Source: Hyalella azteca (Eukaryota > Arthropoda > Malacostraca > Amphipoda > Hyalellidae). Taken from it: DNA of 64,000 nucleotides. Shown here in pieces: positions 37,004 to 48,169 of the stretch (the stretch's first letter is position 1; each line of letters begins with the position of its first letter). The stretch lies in the NCBI RefSeq assembly GCF_000764305.2, contig NW_025944932.1:1-64000 (forward strand). The letters are read 5' to 3'. Made by a program: the position numbers and the translations under genes. The notes below the pieces were generated by a model. It had not been told where the DNA came from. It saw only the letters and a program-made list of their open reading frames with translations, and ran no database searches.

Positions 37004-37448
37004 CTAGACTAGACCTCCGCCGGTTGAGGTTGTAAACGATCACATTGGGCTCAGTGGCAGCCCTGCGAACGAAGGGGTGTCGGCGAACAGGCCCAGGATT
37101 TCCAGTCGAAGAAGTAGAGACCGGAGGTCGGACTGCTGACACTGGCTTCGGAATAACAACCCTACTTCCACTCGCTGCAGGATCTTCAGATTCAAGTTTA
37201 TCTTCGTCAGGCTTACGGAAAAACCAACGTCTTCCCCAGCCGATGCGGGAGGCTAGCTCTGCACCGCTCCGGAAAGCTGACGATGCGACCAGCCCCCCTA
37301 CGGGTAGCGCGGTGCCTTGCTGACCGACTGGCACCTCGCCACCCGTGGCCGCTCTCTTGGCCTCTTGCAGGGCGACAACTGCTACCTGCAGCCGTGCAAT
37401 CCCAGGTATCTGTCCCTCATACCTTAGCACGAGAAACCGTGTAGCTTT
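37004..37448 (-). CDS. Putative upstream coding exon (Ala/Gly/Arg-rich, R-R-R-S-S end)
   Basis: The minus-strand frame is open from 37448 to a CTAG|GTAAGC donor at 37004, in GC-rich sequence unlike its surroundings. It encodes R-F-L-V-L-R-Y-E-G-Q-I-P-G, then L-Q-V-A-V-V-A-L-Q-E-A-K-R, a Gly/Ala-rich part with G-W-G-R-R-W-F-F-R-K-P, a Pro/Ser/Val linker, and finally V-R-R-A-A-T-E-P-N and R-R-R-S-S-L. The R-R-x-(S/T)-type ending resembles the 28-kb exon, and its phase (one base left over) would splice in frame to the LIM exon at 5499 but not to the acceptor at 29669. The 5' boundary is uncertain: candidate acceptors (CTGCAG near 37389, GACAG near 37410) have poor pyrimidine tracts. Assignment to the same gene is inference and the family is not recognised. 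Confidence 0.6.
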
Positions 37449-38174
37449 TCAATTGAGTTTTTATTTCAGTAGTCCGTTGTTTACAAAAATGGTTTTCATA
37501 TTTCCAAGTATGATGCCAAAGAAAAAAATCATTGAGGTTTCGTGCATCAAATATTTATTTTGTCGTGCGAATCTCCAAGTTCAGTCGAATAAGCTAAGTT
37601 CTAGTTTCAATGTCCAATAAGGTTGCCTGGCATTCATGAACAACATTCTTAGTTGACTCGAGTTAAAGTAAAGGTAAGCCTCGAGCGCAACTCCACCTAC
37701 AGCGTTCAATTTTCGGTCCTCTTTTACTTAGCACTTTTGAGTTTTGCGAACGCCTTCACACAATGTGAGATTGGAGAATTATTCTCTTGCATTTTTTTGC
37801 AGGCCAGGCATCAGATTCATAATTCTTTGAGCCATCAATCAAGGTCGTTACGAACTCAATTCTTCATAGTGTGCTTCATTGTGCCTCATTTCAAACGTAG
37901 ACTCAATCGGTTCTTCGACCTTCACGCATAATAAATTTCATGATATTGAATATCCAGAAGTTGAATCATTCGTAGCATCCATCTTCTTCATTTCTGAAAG
38001 AAAGAATAAACCCTTGAGACAATAAATAAGAATATGCAGCATAAGTGTTTTTTACCTGATATGATGTGTTATAATGAAATTCATATTTATAAATTCACCA
38101 GGAATAACAATGAGAAGTAACATGACATGTCTCTTGTTCACTACACACTTCGATGAGAGAAATTGCAAGCTGGC

Positions 38175-38605
38175 TGAGTGACATGGCGTCGTAAGTCGCA
38201 ATACCCGTGTTGTGAGTCGCAATGCCAGCCGTCGTAAGTCGCAATTCCCGCATCGTAAGTCGCTATTCCTGCCGTCGTAAGTCACAATGCCAGCCGTCGT
38301 AAGTCGCAATGCCAGCCGTCGTAAGTCCCAATGCCTAACTTCGTAAGTCACATTGCCAGCCGTCGTAAGTCCCAATGCCTAACTTCGTAAGTCCCAATGC
38401 CAGACTTCGTAAGTCGCAATGCCTAACTTCGTAAGTCACATTGCCAGCCGTCGTAAGTCCCAATGTCTAACTTCGTAAGTCCCAATGCCAGACTTCGTAA
38501 GTCGCAATGCCTTACTTCGTAAGTCCCAATGCCAGCCATCGTGAGTCGCAATGCCAGCCATCGTGAGTCGCAATGCCAGCCATCGTGAGTCGCAATGCCA
38601 GCAAT
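38175..38605. repeat. Minisatellite, 22-bp unit, about 19 copies, each with GTAAGT
   Basis: The unit is CGTAAGTCGCAATGCCAGC plus CGT, with CTAACTT and GTGAGT variants. On the plus strand nearly every copy carries GTAAGT, the 5' splice-site consensus. Confidence 0.97.
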
Positions 38606-38609
38606 TTAC

Positions 38610-41265
38610 GACTCACTTGTATTCATGGCCGCTACTTCCATATTTTTTTCTGGGACACGGGCACAGCATCACCCATTGAATATTTTCTGCGTTTGGAATT
38701 GAAAATAAAACTTCAAAAAGATCGGCCTTTCTTCTGCTCTTCATCAACTGATCATTAATGATAAACTGATTTTTCGAAATGTTTGTTGTGCAGCGATTTT
38801 TATGGTGAGAAAAATTCAGAGAACGATAAAAATCGAATTTTTAAAAAGAGAGCTAAGCTTATTGCTGTGAATGTTATAAAATTATATTAATAAATTCATA
38901 TGGTAGTTAGATCGAAGGTCTAATTTAGAGAAATTTACACATATAGGTAAAACGAAATGAAAATTTTGTCGTTTCAAAGTGATTAAGTTTTCTGGTACAC
39001 GCACCCATACAGGCATTTTGGTTCACATCCCAGGCAGTCTCGCTATTAATTTGTTTTCAAGTGTGAACTATGTGAAAAAATTAGGTCATTCTTTTTCATT
39101 TTGAAGGGGTTTGATTAGAATCACTTCAACGAGTGCAAATGCATAATTTTACTTGTTGATCGTCGGTATTTAATATTATACTCAAAATTACGCCTCAAAA
39201 TTTAAGAGAAAACAAACAGCTAAAAAATTCACCATTTCTTTAGCGAGAAAATGTTTCGGAGTCCAGCTCCATCGTCAGTTCGAAATCCTAGAACACAAGC
39301 ACAAACAATTAGCAAAGTGATATTTACATTGAAGATATTAAAACATAAATCGTCTAATGAAAAGCAATAAAAATGAAGTAAACATGAGCAGAAGGAACAA
39401 TCTATTTTCAGTTTTGAGGGGGCATCAACTGTAGGCGGCATTTTAATTAGGATTCTGTTTAAAAATTTTTGTGAGGGCACTTTTAAATTCTCAGCTCAAA
39501 ACACCGGTTGTGGAGACTAAAACTCTAAAATCACTATCGGACACCGGGACGTTGCACTGCTCAACATGAAAACAGGAATGAGGGGGATGCTTTGCTGAAT
39601 TAGGGATGAAACCTGCTGAATGAGAGGGATGCTCACACAGGTTTCTTTAGGCTTGGCACAAGCTTTTGTACGCCATCGCTAATGAAGCTTGTCGCCTTAT
39701 TAGATAACCTGATTAGAAAATTTCGTAAGGTACATTTCGTGAGACAACAGGAAACTTTTCAGGACATAATAGTGAATCGTCTGTCCTCTCTCACTTTACA
39801 GTCAAGTTTTTAAATCAGATCATGGTTAATGATTAGAGGTCTCCCCGTTCTTCCATCGTCATGAATGTTTGTGAGGCCACCTTTAAAGGTGGCCTATTCA
39901 ATTCACAACCTATTTCCGTGCCATTCCATCGTTCACAACATTTTCTTCATACACTTATTTGGTTTAGCTTCGGATACCAAATGTTTCGAAGCCTTGAGCA
40001 CAGATAAACGAACGAACTTCGCAGTCGGCTGGATTTTTCAATAGTTGAGGGCGTTCTAAAATCACTTAAACTGATATAGACTCGATCGGATGGTTCCGTA
40101 ATGGCGTCTGTGGCTTCTCAATATATGTAGCTACTCGGCGCATATGCTCTAAGCTACGCAGAGCTGCAGCAACGTTATTTAAAAATGTAATCACTCAAAA
40201 AATAACTCAAAGAACGCTTCGTGTATTTGAATCACAGAAAAACTGGCTTTGTCCGAGCAAAATTTATGCTGGGCTCCAATTCAATTTGTTTGCAAATTTC
40301 CTGCGGGACAAGTTCACGGCGTCAAACGGTGGTCCGGTGGACCATTGATCGGAATTGACAAACAACGCGTGACAGTGACGTCGGAAAATACGACCACGCC
40401 GGATTCGAGGTGCTCATAATTGCGTGAAACAAGGCGAGACTATAAGTAATTTACGGACAAATTTGTGTTGGAGCAAGACAGTGGAGCTGTAGGAAGTGAG
40501 TGAGATGCAGACTCACATGTGTTATAAAACTGGAAACGCTGCAGCGGATGATGTAGAAAAGATAGATCAAACCACGACAATACGTAATATGCAGCGAAAA
40601 ATGTGCCAGTGCAAGATTTCCTTAGGGATGCGGTATAGTCTTATCTCACTGGTAAGAGTTCATTGTAGGCATCAGCTGAATTTCCACAGTTCTTTTGATA
40701 AAATCATAACGTCTGAATTCACATAGAGATGTACAAGAAGTAAAGGAAATAAAAGGAAAATCGAAACAAATAAAAAAAAAGGTATACTAGGAAAATAAAC
40801 ATACGAATAGTGTAGAAAATTGAGGGCAGAAAAATTAATGAAAATTTAACTAAAGAAATAATTCGGAAAAATGAATCGTGAAAAATAGAAGCATTACAAA
40901 TGCAATCAAAAACGATCAGTTAGAAAATTAATTAATGGTAACCGCACAAATTTGAATGAAGGTGATGAGGAGCCTGTTGAGTGATTGTAAGGAATCGTTT
41001 GGTGAAAATGTACTTTTCAGCGAATAAAAATTCCTCATAAAATAAAATAAAATTACCTACATGAAACAACAGTTACGTACACCACAAAATCTATCCCAAA
41101 AAAATTAAATATTATATTTCTTACTGGGTCTAATAAAATGTTCATTAAAGAAATTAATCGAGGAGAGTTACGGGACTTTAAATTCAGTGGCAGGGAAGCG
41201 TTCGGTGCAGCGAACCGCGCGCAGCCGCCGCCTCTTCTGGGCGCACAACTTTACTGTATTGATCC
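38610..41265. other. No recognisable gene; one perfect palindrome
   Basis: AT-rich sequence with only short unsupported open frames. A perfect 22-bp palindrome with arm AGGCCACCTTT lies at 39874–39895. The part around 40310–40470 is more GC-rich but without a product I recognise. Confidence 0.5.
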
Positions 41266-41269
41266 TGGC

Positions 41270-41712
41270 GTGTTGCGCCTTGTGTCAACTGTTGCGCCTT
41301 GTGTCAACTGGTGCGCCTTGTGTCAACTGTTGCGCCTTGTGTCAACTGTTGCGCCTTGTGTCAACTGTTGCGCCTTGTGTCAACTGTTGCGCCATGTGTC
41401 AACTGTTGCGCATCGTGTCAACTGTTGCACCTTGTGTCAAATGTTGCGCCTTGTGTCAACTGTTGCGCCTCGTGTCAACTGTTGCGCCTTGTGTCAACTG
41501 TTGCGCCTTGTATCAACTGTTGCGCCTTGTGTCAGCTGTTGCGCCTTGTGTCAACTGTTGCGCATCGTGTCAACTGTTGCATCCTGTGTCAACTGTTGCA
41601 CCCTGCGTCAACTGTTGCACCCTGCGTCAACTGTTGCACCCTGTGTCAACTGTCCTGCCTCGTATCAACTGTTGCGCCATGTGTAAACTGTTGCGCATCA
41701 TGTCAACTGTTG
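41270..41712. repeat. Minisatellite, 19-bp unit, about 23 copies
   Basis: The unit is TGTTGCGCCTTGTGTCAAC. A 19-bp unit cycles through all three frames, none with a stop, which creates overlapping Cys/Leu/Val open frames of up to 223 codons. These are not genes. Confidence 0.97.
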
Positions 41713-41714
41713 CA

Positions 41715-43030
41715 ATGTTCTCCTTTAAGTCCCTCAAGGCCGCTTCATTCACTTGGCGCGCTGGGATGCATTCACGGTTGCTTCGCTGGCAAAAATCCAA
41801 GCAAATCCAGATATTCAATGTATTGATTACAAGCAAATCCAGACATTCAATGTATTAATTTAACAGCTGCAAATCCAAAAATTTTAAACCTATTTGAGAG
41901 TGATATGCCTAAACTTTTTTAGCTTCATCTTATGATGAATTTAAATCCCAAATCATTAAACTACGTACTGGTTTCTTGCTGCGTTGAGCGTGTTGTCGCT
42001 GTGTTAATATTGCTAGTCACTGATTAATATAAAATATTGTCACTGAAAAATAATAATATGGTCACTAAAAAATAATAACATAGTCGCTGAAAAATAATAA
42101 ATCATAGTCAAAATTCTACTTTTTCGATCAAAAATATCGGTGAAGCTCACTGGCCAGCTGAGAAATGCTTGCTCGAAGTCGAAGTAGTTGTTCCATATGT
42201 TTAATTTCACGAAATAACTTGGCGTCGAAAAATTACGCATTATTCATAAAACGGCGTCATGAATAATGAAATGTTCTCCTTCCAGCGCAAAAAAGTATTA
42301 TGTTAATGTTGATTGATTATTGAATTGGATCTGGATTATTTTTTTCAATCAAATATTAGTCATAAAGTTCTCCTTAAATTTAGTAATCTGATTCTCGGAT
42401 GTGAAGTTTCTTAACGAGTCTTTGATTAGGATTATCATGAATAAACTCCAACGCGGGGCGAGTTTTTACGACAGATCTCTTTGGATAACTCCACTGAACA
42501 TTGTACTACATGGAAGGCGGTAAGAATTTAGCTTACTATACTACTATACTATACTAACTACACTACTAACTACACTACTAACTATAGCTGTGTTACGTAA
42601 CACGGTTATAGTTACGTATGACTACGTAACTATGGTTTTATTTTTTCAAGTTCTCCAACGTGACTTGTGGGATTACTAAACAGGCGAATGAACACTAAAA
42701 ATACAAAATTCAGTTGTATAATTTCTAGTATAAACTCAAAATTAAACAGCTGAATACAACTAGTTCTACCATTTATGACACGTTTAAGTACAATATTTCT
42801 AACGTGATCAAGAAACAAGCTATTGATTAGATTTAACAGCATTAAAACAGGCCCCAAACCTCGCTATTAACCCTTGCAATCTAAGACATGTTTTCTACCG
42901 TACGTTGAAGAATTTCTAACTGAATAGCGAAATTTATTTTAATAAGAAGATGCCACGCAGTTAGCCACACTTCCATCATGCCACAGCTCGAGGTTGCGCC
43001 GAAGCTCCATTGCAGTTGTTTGCTGAACAG
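41715..43030. other. No recognisable gene; two inverted repeats near 42.6 kb
   Basis: GTGTTACGTAACAC (42590–42603) is a perfect palindrome. ATAGTTACGTA (42608–42618) pairs with TACGTAACTAT (42623–42633) across a 4-nt loop. The rest is AT-rich and featureless. Confidence 0.6.
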
Positions 43031-43033
43031 AGC

Positions 43034-43275
43034 CGCACTAAATGGGCACTAAATGGACTACTCACACCGCCATCATCTCAGGTACTTTGAAGACTGTAAC
43101 GCACTAAATGGGCTCTAAATGGACTACTCACACCGCCATCATCTCAGGTACTTTGAAGACTGTAATGCAATAAATGGGTTCTAAATGGACTGCTCGCACC
43201 GCTATCATCTCAGGTACTTTGAAGACTGTAACGCACTAAATGGGCTCTAAATGGACTGCTCGCGCCGTCATCATC
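43034..43275. repeat. Tandem repeat, ~66-bp unit, about 3.7 copies
   Basis: Landmarks GCACTAAATGGGCTCTAAAT and CATCATCTCAGGTACTTTGA recur every 66 bp or so. Confidence 0.92.
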
Positions 43276-43434
43276 TCAATCTTCTCTGTATTACTCTCTT
43301 TAATTATTATGAAGAGACATCCGTAAATCATTTGTCTTGAGAAGATCTTCATCTATGAATATTATTTAATATTTCTAATTATACAGTTCCAATAATAATT
43401 CAAAATTTCCATAGAGCTAAGTGATTTAATTTAT

Positions 43435-43850
43435 TTATTATTATTATTATTATTTCTTATCTGGGATCCGAGAAGACAGAACTCGATGTTCAATTATAGC
43501 AAGTAATTTCAAAATGTTAACAATAACAAATATAACAAAATTATTGCATATATGATTTTAACAAAATTCTAACAATTATAATTATGAAAAAATTCTAACA
43601 ATTATAATTATAACAAATTTATAGCAATAATAATCATAATAAAATTATAACAATAACAAATATAACAAAATTACGGCATTTATGATTTTAACAAAATTCT
43701 AACAATTATAATTATGACAAAATTATAACATTTATATATATAACAAAATTATTACAATTTTAATTATAAAAAAATTATTAAAACAATAATTATAAAAAAT
43801 TATAACAATTATATATACAAAAAATTATTACAATTTATCTAAATAAGGCA
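43435..43850. repeat. AT-rich simple and degenerate repeat tract
   Basis: (TTA)n at 43435–43455 is followed by irregular repetition of AAAATTCTAACAATTATAAT-like units with very few G or C. Confidence 0.8.
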
Positions 43851-44811
43851 TTCCTCTGTCAATTTAACGAAGAAGACAATGAATATTAACAGAGCCGCTT
43901 AACGAACAGGCTGTCTAAAAAAATACAAATGTCTGTTCGAAATATCAATTTTTTGATTACTACAAATATTTGATTTATTCCAAAATGAATTTTCTAAATC
44001 CCTTTCGTTAAAAATCAGACAAATTTCAAGGGCATTAACTTATTCGTTGAATTTCTTTGCGTTATTCACACAACGAAAGCGCGTCAAAATTTATACAACT
44101 AAATATTCTTCAGTCACATTACTCCCTGGATGATCGAAAGTGACATCAAATGTCACATATATACTGACAAGGCCTTTAAGGTCACGCTGTTTCTGATCCT
44201 AATTTCATATTTACACGTCATGTCATGAATAATCTTTCCCTTATTCTGTTATCGGACCTACGAATGAGATAAGATTTTAGCAGAAACTAAAATTCTATAT
44301 CAAAGTTCGGTTACGCATTTACACATAACTTCACATTCGATGCATCTCAGAAACAAATAATTTCAATTCTCCTATGGTGACTTGGTCAAATGAACTTTCA
44401 ATAAGTTTGTCTCGGAGATTTAAATGTATAAGATGGGATTTGAATTTTATTTTCTCATACTACCAGTAAATGTAAATAGATTTGAATTTCCTTTAAATCT
44501 TCCTCGTAAAAATCCAGATACACCTCATGAGAAATGTCTAAAATATTAAGGACCAAATTTGAGTCACGCCATACCAAGTTAGACGCATTACACAGTGTCA
44601 ATAAATAAAAAGATCACACGCGAAAAGATCATACAAGTCATGTATATATCGAATACAGTTACATTCTCATATATAAAATCCAAAGACCTAAGAAGTCATG
44701 CGGATAATGCCAGAGATTTGACATGCAATACATCGCATCGTCTGTCGCTGCCTACGCTGCCTCCAGCGATCGCCAGAAATAGCTTTCGTGGGGGCAGCCT
44801 TTGTAATCTTC

Positions 44812-45072
44812 ATACGAACTTATGAGGGAGGCATCTCATAAATCCGAGGGTTGTTAGGAACAGTGTTCATTGAGCTTATGAGGGAGGCATCTCATAAATC
44901 CGAGGGTTGTTAGGAACAGTGTTCATTGAGCTTATGAGGCATGCATCTCATAAATCCGAGGGTTGTTAGGAACAGTGTTCATTGAGCTTATGAGGGATGC
45001 ATCTCATAAATCCGAGTGTTGTTAGGAACAGTGTTCATTGAGCTTATGAGGGATGCATCTCATAAATCTGAG
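44812..45072. repeat. Tandem repeat, 56-bp unit, about 4.7 copies
   Basis: The unit contains GAGCTTATGAGGGAGGCATC, then TCATAAATCCGAGGGTTGTT. Every copy contains the complementary pair TTATGAG and CTCATAA and can form a small hairpin. Confidence 0.95.
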
Positions 45073-45192
45073 GGGAGTTTGAAACTTTTGTTCATTGATC
45101 GAGCTAGTAGGTAGTCATTTGCATTGACTTGATGGAATGAAATAAGCAGGTTCCCCTCATAATATCGCTTGCAGAACCAGAGGTTGAACTTT

Positions 45193-45880
45193 AACGATTG
45201 GAAGCCAGGCATCGAAAGCTTCATAGCTAGCAAGGGAAATACTAGCTTCAGGCATTGCAAGCTATCTGTAGAGCAAAGCACTTCTTTTTTACTTAACATT
45301 GTTGAATAAAACAATATTTTGGAGAAATTTTCTTTTAATTTCGGTGCTAATTTGTTCCTGAATAAACAACAACGCACGTTATGTGACAAGAAAACAAGTA
45401 TTGAAATAAGTTATAAAATGTGTGTCATGATAACAAGTACAATGATAATTAAAATGAGTCTTGATTCAAATTTGGGTCAATATAAACAATATGATTTAAA
45501 ATAACCTTTAAAAACGATTGGAAGCCAGGCATCGAAAGCTTCATAACTAGCAAAGGAAATACTGGCTTCAGATATTGCAAGCTGGCTGTAGAGCAAAGTA
45601 TTTCCTTTTTACTTAACATTGTTGAATAAAACAATATTTTGGAGAAATTTTCTTTTAATTTCGGTGCTAATTTGTTCCTGAACAAACAACAACGCGCGTA
45701 ATGTGACAAGAAAACAAGTATTGATATAAGTTATAAAATGTGTGTCATGATAAAAAATATCAACCATGATAACTAACATGAGTATGATAAAAATGTGGGT
45801 CATGATAACAAGTACAATGATAATTAAAATGAGTCATGATTCAAATTTGGGTCAAGATAAACAATAAAATTTAAAATAAC
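45193..45880. repeat. Tandem segmental duplication, ~320-bp unit, two copies
   Basis: 45193–45500 and 45513–45880 share long near-identical blocks (for example ACGATTGGAAGCCAGGCATC and TTCGGTGCTAATTTGTTCCT). The second copy has an extra repeated stretch around 45740–45800. A minus-strand open frame (with FRNKLAPKLKENFSKILFYS) persists in both copies with few amino-acid changes. It may be a remnant of a transposon or host gene, but I do not recognise the family. Confidence 0.85.
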
Positions 45881-45889
45881 CTATTAAAT

Positions 45890-46800
45890 GGGACTATTTT
45901 GCATTTCACGAATACAACCCTGCAGTTAAAATGGAATCAAATTTTCATTTTTGAATGCCAAGAAATTAGCATTAAATACATGCATATTACCATGGACTAA
46001 TTCATGCACCAGCTTAGGGCCATCACTAGATGCGGCGGCGATATCTGCATACTTATGAAATATTATTTTAAATCAAACTTTTTCGGGTGATCATCCTCCA
46101 AGAAATAAAAATAGTACGCGTTTGGTTCTTTCGAAACATTTTCTATCGAAGGAGAACTATTTTAGCTACTGAATCTTAAGAACATCAGCAAGTGATTATG
46201 AAATGGATGCAGTCAGGTATTGTGGCTATTGAACAAAATTGTTAAAATATATTTGAGACTACGTAACCTGTATGATATTGAATCGCTGTTGCACTGCTAA
46301 CAGTTAATTACACGTTCTGTTCTGTTGATTAAACCTTGTTTCGATGTTCTTTCCGTGTCGGGCTGAAGTTGACTTTCAATGAAGGATTATGGGAGAGTCT
46401 AAAATTTTCTGCAGTGAATACAGGATATTTTTCATAATTATCATAAATCTAAAAGTTGTCTTTGCCGCAGCTGCGTCATGAAAATTTACAAATGAAGATG
46501 AAAATTATCTGGCATTAATGCGGGATATCGACGTGCGAGCTAACATCTTTTGAGTCAAATTGTAGAGAGACGAAGACAGCGACGTACAATGCGCCCTCAA
46601 AACTTGAGCAAGTTAAAGATAATCATTGTTGATTTCTCCCTTGATCAGCACAAATATTTTATGAGCTAAGTAATGTAATTTTTATTTTTCCCGGTTGTTT
46701 TAACAAGCATTTTCTACGATTGCACGTTACCGAATTGCCTTATTAAAGAGAAGCGATCCTAGCGCTATACAAATCGCGGACAGTTTTTTTTCTTCACTTC
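45890..46800. other. No recognisable feature
   Basis: AT-rich sequence without long open frames, repeats or paired splice sites that I can identify. Confidence 0.5.
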
Positions 46801-46815
46801 ACATGAACTCCATCT

Positions 46816-46858
46816 TGTCTCTTATACACATCTAGATGTGTATAAGAGACAGGCCCGN
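46816..46858. other. Nextera mate-pair junction adapter and N (assembly artefact)
   Basis: TGTCTCTTATACACATCT (46816–46833, 18 of the 19 mosaic-end bases) is followed without a gap by AGATGTGTATAAGAGACAG (46834–46852). This head-to-head pair is the circularisation junction of Nextera mate-pair libraries. Six bases later comes N (46858). The join between left and right sequence here is therefore suspect. Confidence 0.98.
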
Positions 46859-47110
46859 TAGTGACATGTTGGTCATAGTGACATGTTGGTCATAGTGACA
46901 TGTTGGTCATAGTGACCTGTTGGTCATAGTGACATGTTGGTCACAGTGACCTGTTGGTCATAGTGACATGTTGGTCATAGTGACCTGTTGGTCATAGTGA
47001 CATGTTGGTCATAGAGATCTTCAGAGTTACCCGTTGGTCATAGTGACCTGTTTCTTATAATGACCTGTTGGTCAAAGCGATCTCATGGGCATATTAACTT
47101 GTTGGTCATA
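46859..47110. repeat. Minisatellite, 17-bp unit, about 14 copies
   Basis: The unit is TAGTGACATGTTGGTCA with ACCTG variants, degenerating to the right. The left end is cut by the N at 46858. Confidence 0.95.
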
Positions 47111-47930
47111 GCGACGCAAATGAACTTCATAAGCTGTAGTTATAGTAACTTGTTGGTCACAATCATTGATTTGAGCGTACTTCTTCTGTTGCCATCAGAT
47201 TATGGATTCATGAAGAAAATCATTGAGAACATTTGTATAACCTGCTAGAGGATCAAAGTTTAGTCTACGGAAACCATTCATAATATTCAACTATTACTAT
47301 GGGACAAAAGTCCAGGGAAACAAGTCGTAACATTTAACTATCTCGGATGCTAGCACTTGAGGGAATGCAACGGTTATCAAGCATTTATGAGCAACTTTTG
47401 AATGCAATAACACGATTTTTCTCAAAAATGACTTACTAAAAATTTCGTTCGTAAAAAGCCATATAAAAATAGTCAATAATATATTAATGCCACACAAACT
47501 TCTTTCATAATACGGGCAGAGTTCTTTGGAATCATTTGAAGACGCAAAATAATGTTAAATATTTAAGAAAATTCGATTTTGGATTCTATCCACGCAAATC
47601 TGCGTAAATTCGAAGACTAACTAAACTATAAAGCAGTTATTGAAACTCCTCATATTGACTCAAACATTGACCTGTTCCACTACAGTGGTAAAAATTTCTG
47701 AAACCGTTTCGTGAACGAAACAAACTGAAACAGATTGAGGATTAGATCGCGTATCGACATTATATATAATCTAAGTTATTTAACTGCAATATCAATTGTA
47801 TATTATTGAAAAATTTATGCTGATGACACAATACACAATATGTGAAGAAAATATTAATGCCTAAATGTATTTTATGTGACGAGGCTGCATTTCTCATAAT
47901 ACGAGCATCGCTCAATATCTGTTCCTGCCA

Positions 47931-48163
47931 GGGCCGTATTATCAAAACTTCGTAAGTACGCAAAATCGACTTACGAGTAGCGTTGCTATGACAACGTAAT
48001 ACTAGCGGTGGTATTATAAAAACATTTGCACGGCTTAGACTTGCGTTTTAGCTTAGACTTGCGTACGAAAGTTTTGATAATGCCAAAATTAGGGTATATT
48101 TACGTACCACAGAACTTTTTTGTCGTAAGTACAAAAAGTTACGAAGTTTTGATAATCCGGCCC
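47931..48163. mobile_element. 233-bp MITE with long terminal inverted repeats
   Basis: The left end is GGGCCGTATTATCAAAACTT with CGTAA following. The right end, read on the minus strand, is GGGCCGGATTATCAAAACTT with CGTAA following. The 25-bp terminal inverted repeats differ at one position. The inside is AT-rich, without coding capacity, and has further CGTAAGTAC subterminal repeats. Both flanks show CA next to the element, but a longer target duplication is not evident, so the superfamily is undecided. Confidence 0.85.
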
Positions 48164-48169
48164 CACTGG

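Noticed and set aside
41138..41858. Three overlapping plus-strand open frames of 175–223 codons
   Set aside because: All are created by the 19-bp array, which has no stop in any frame; the peptides are pure repeat (C-Q-L-L-R-L-V-S-T-V-A).
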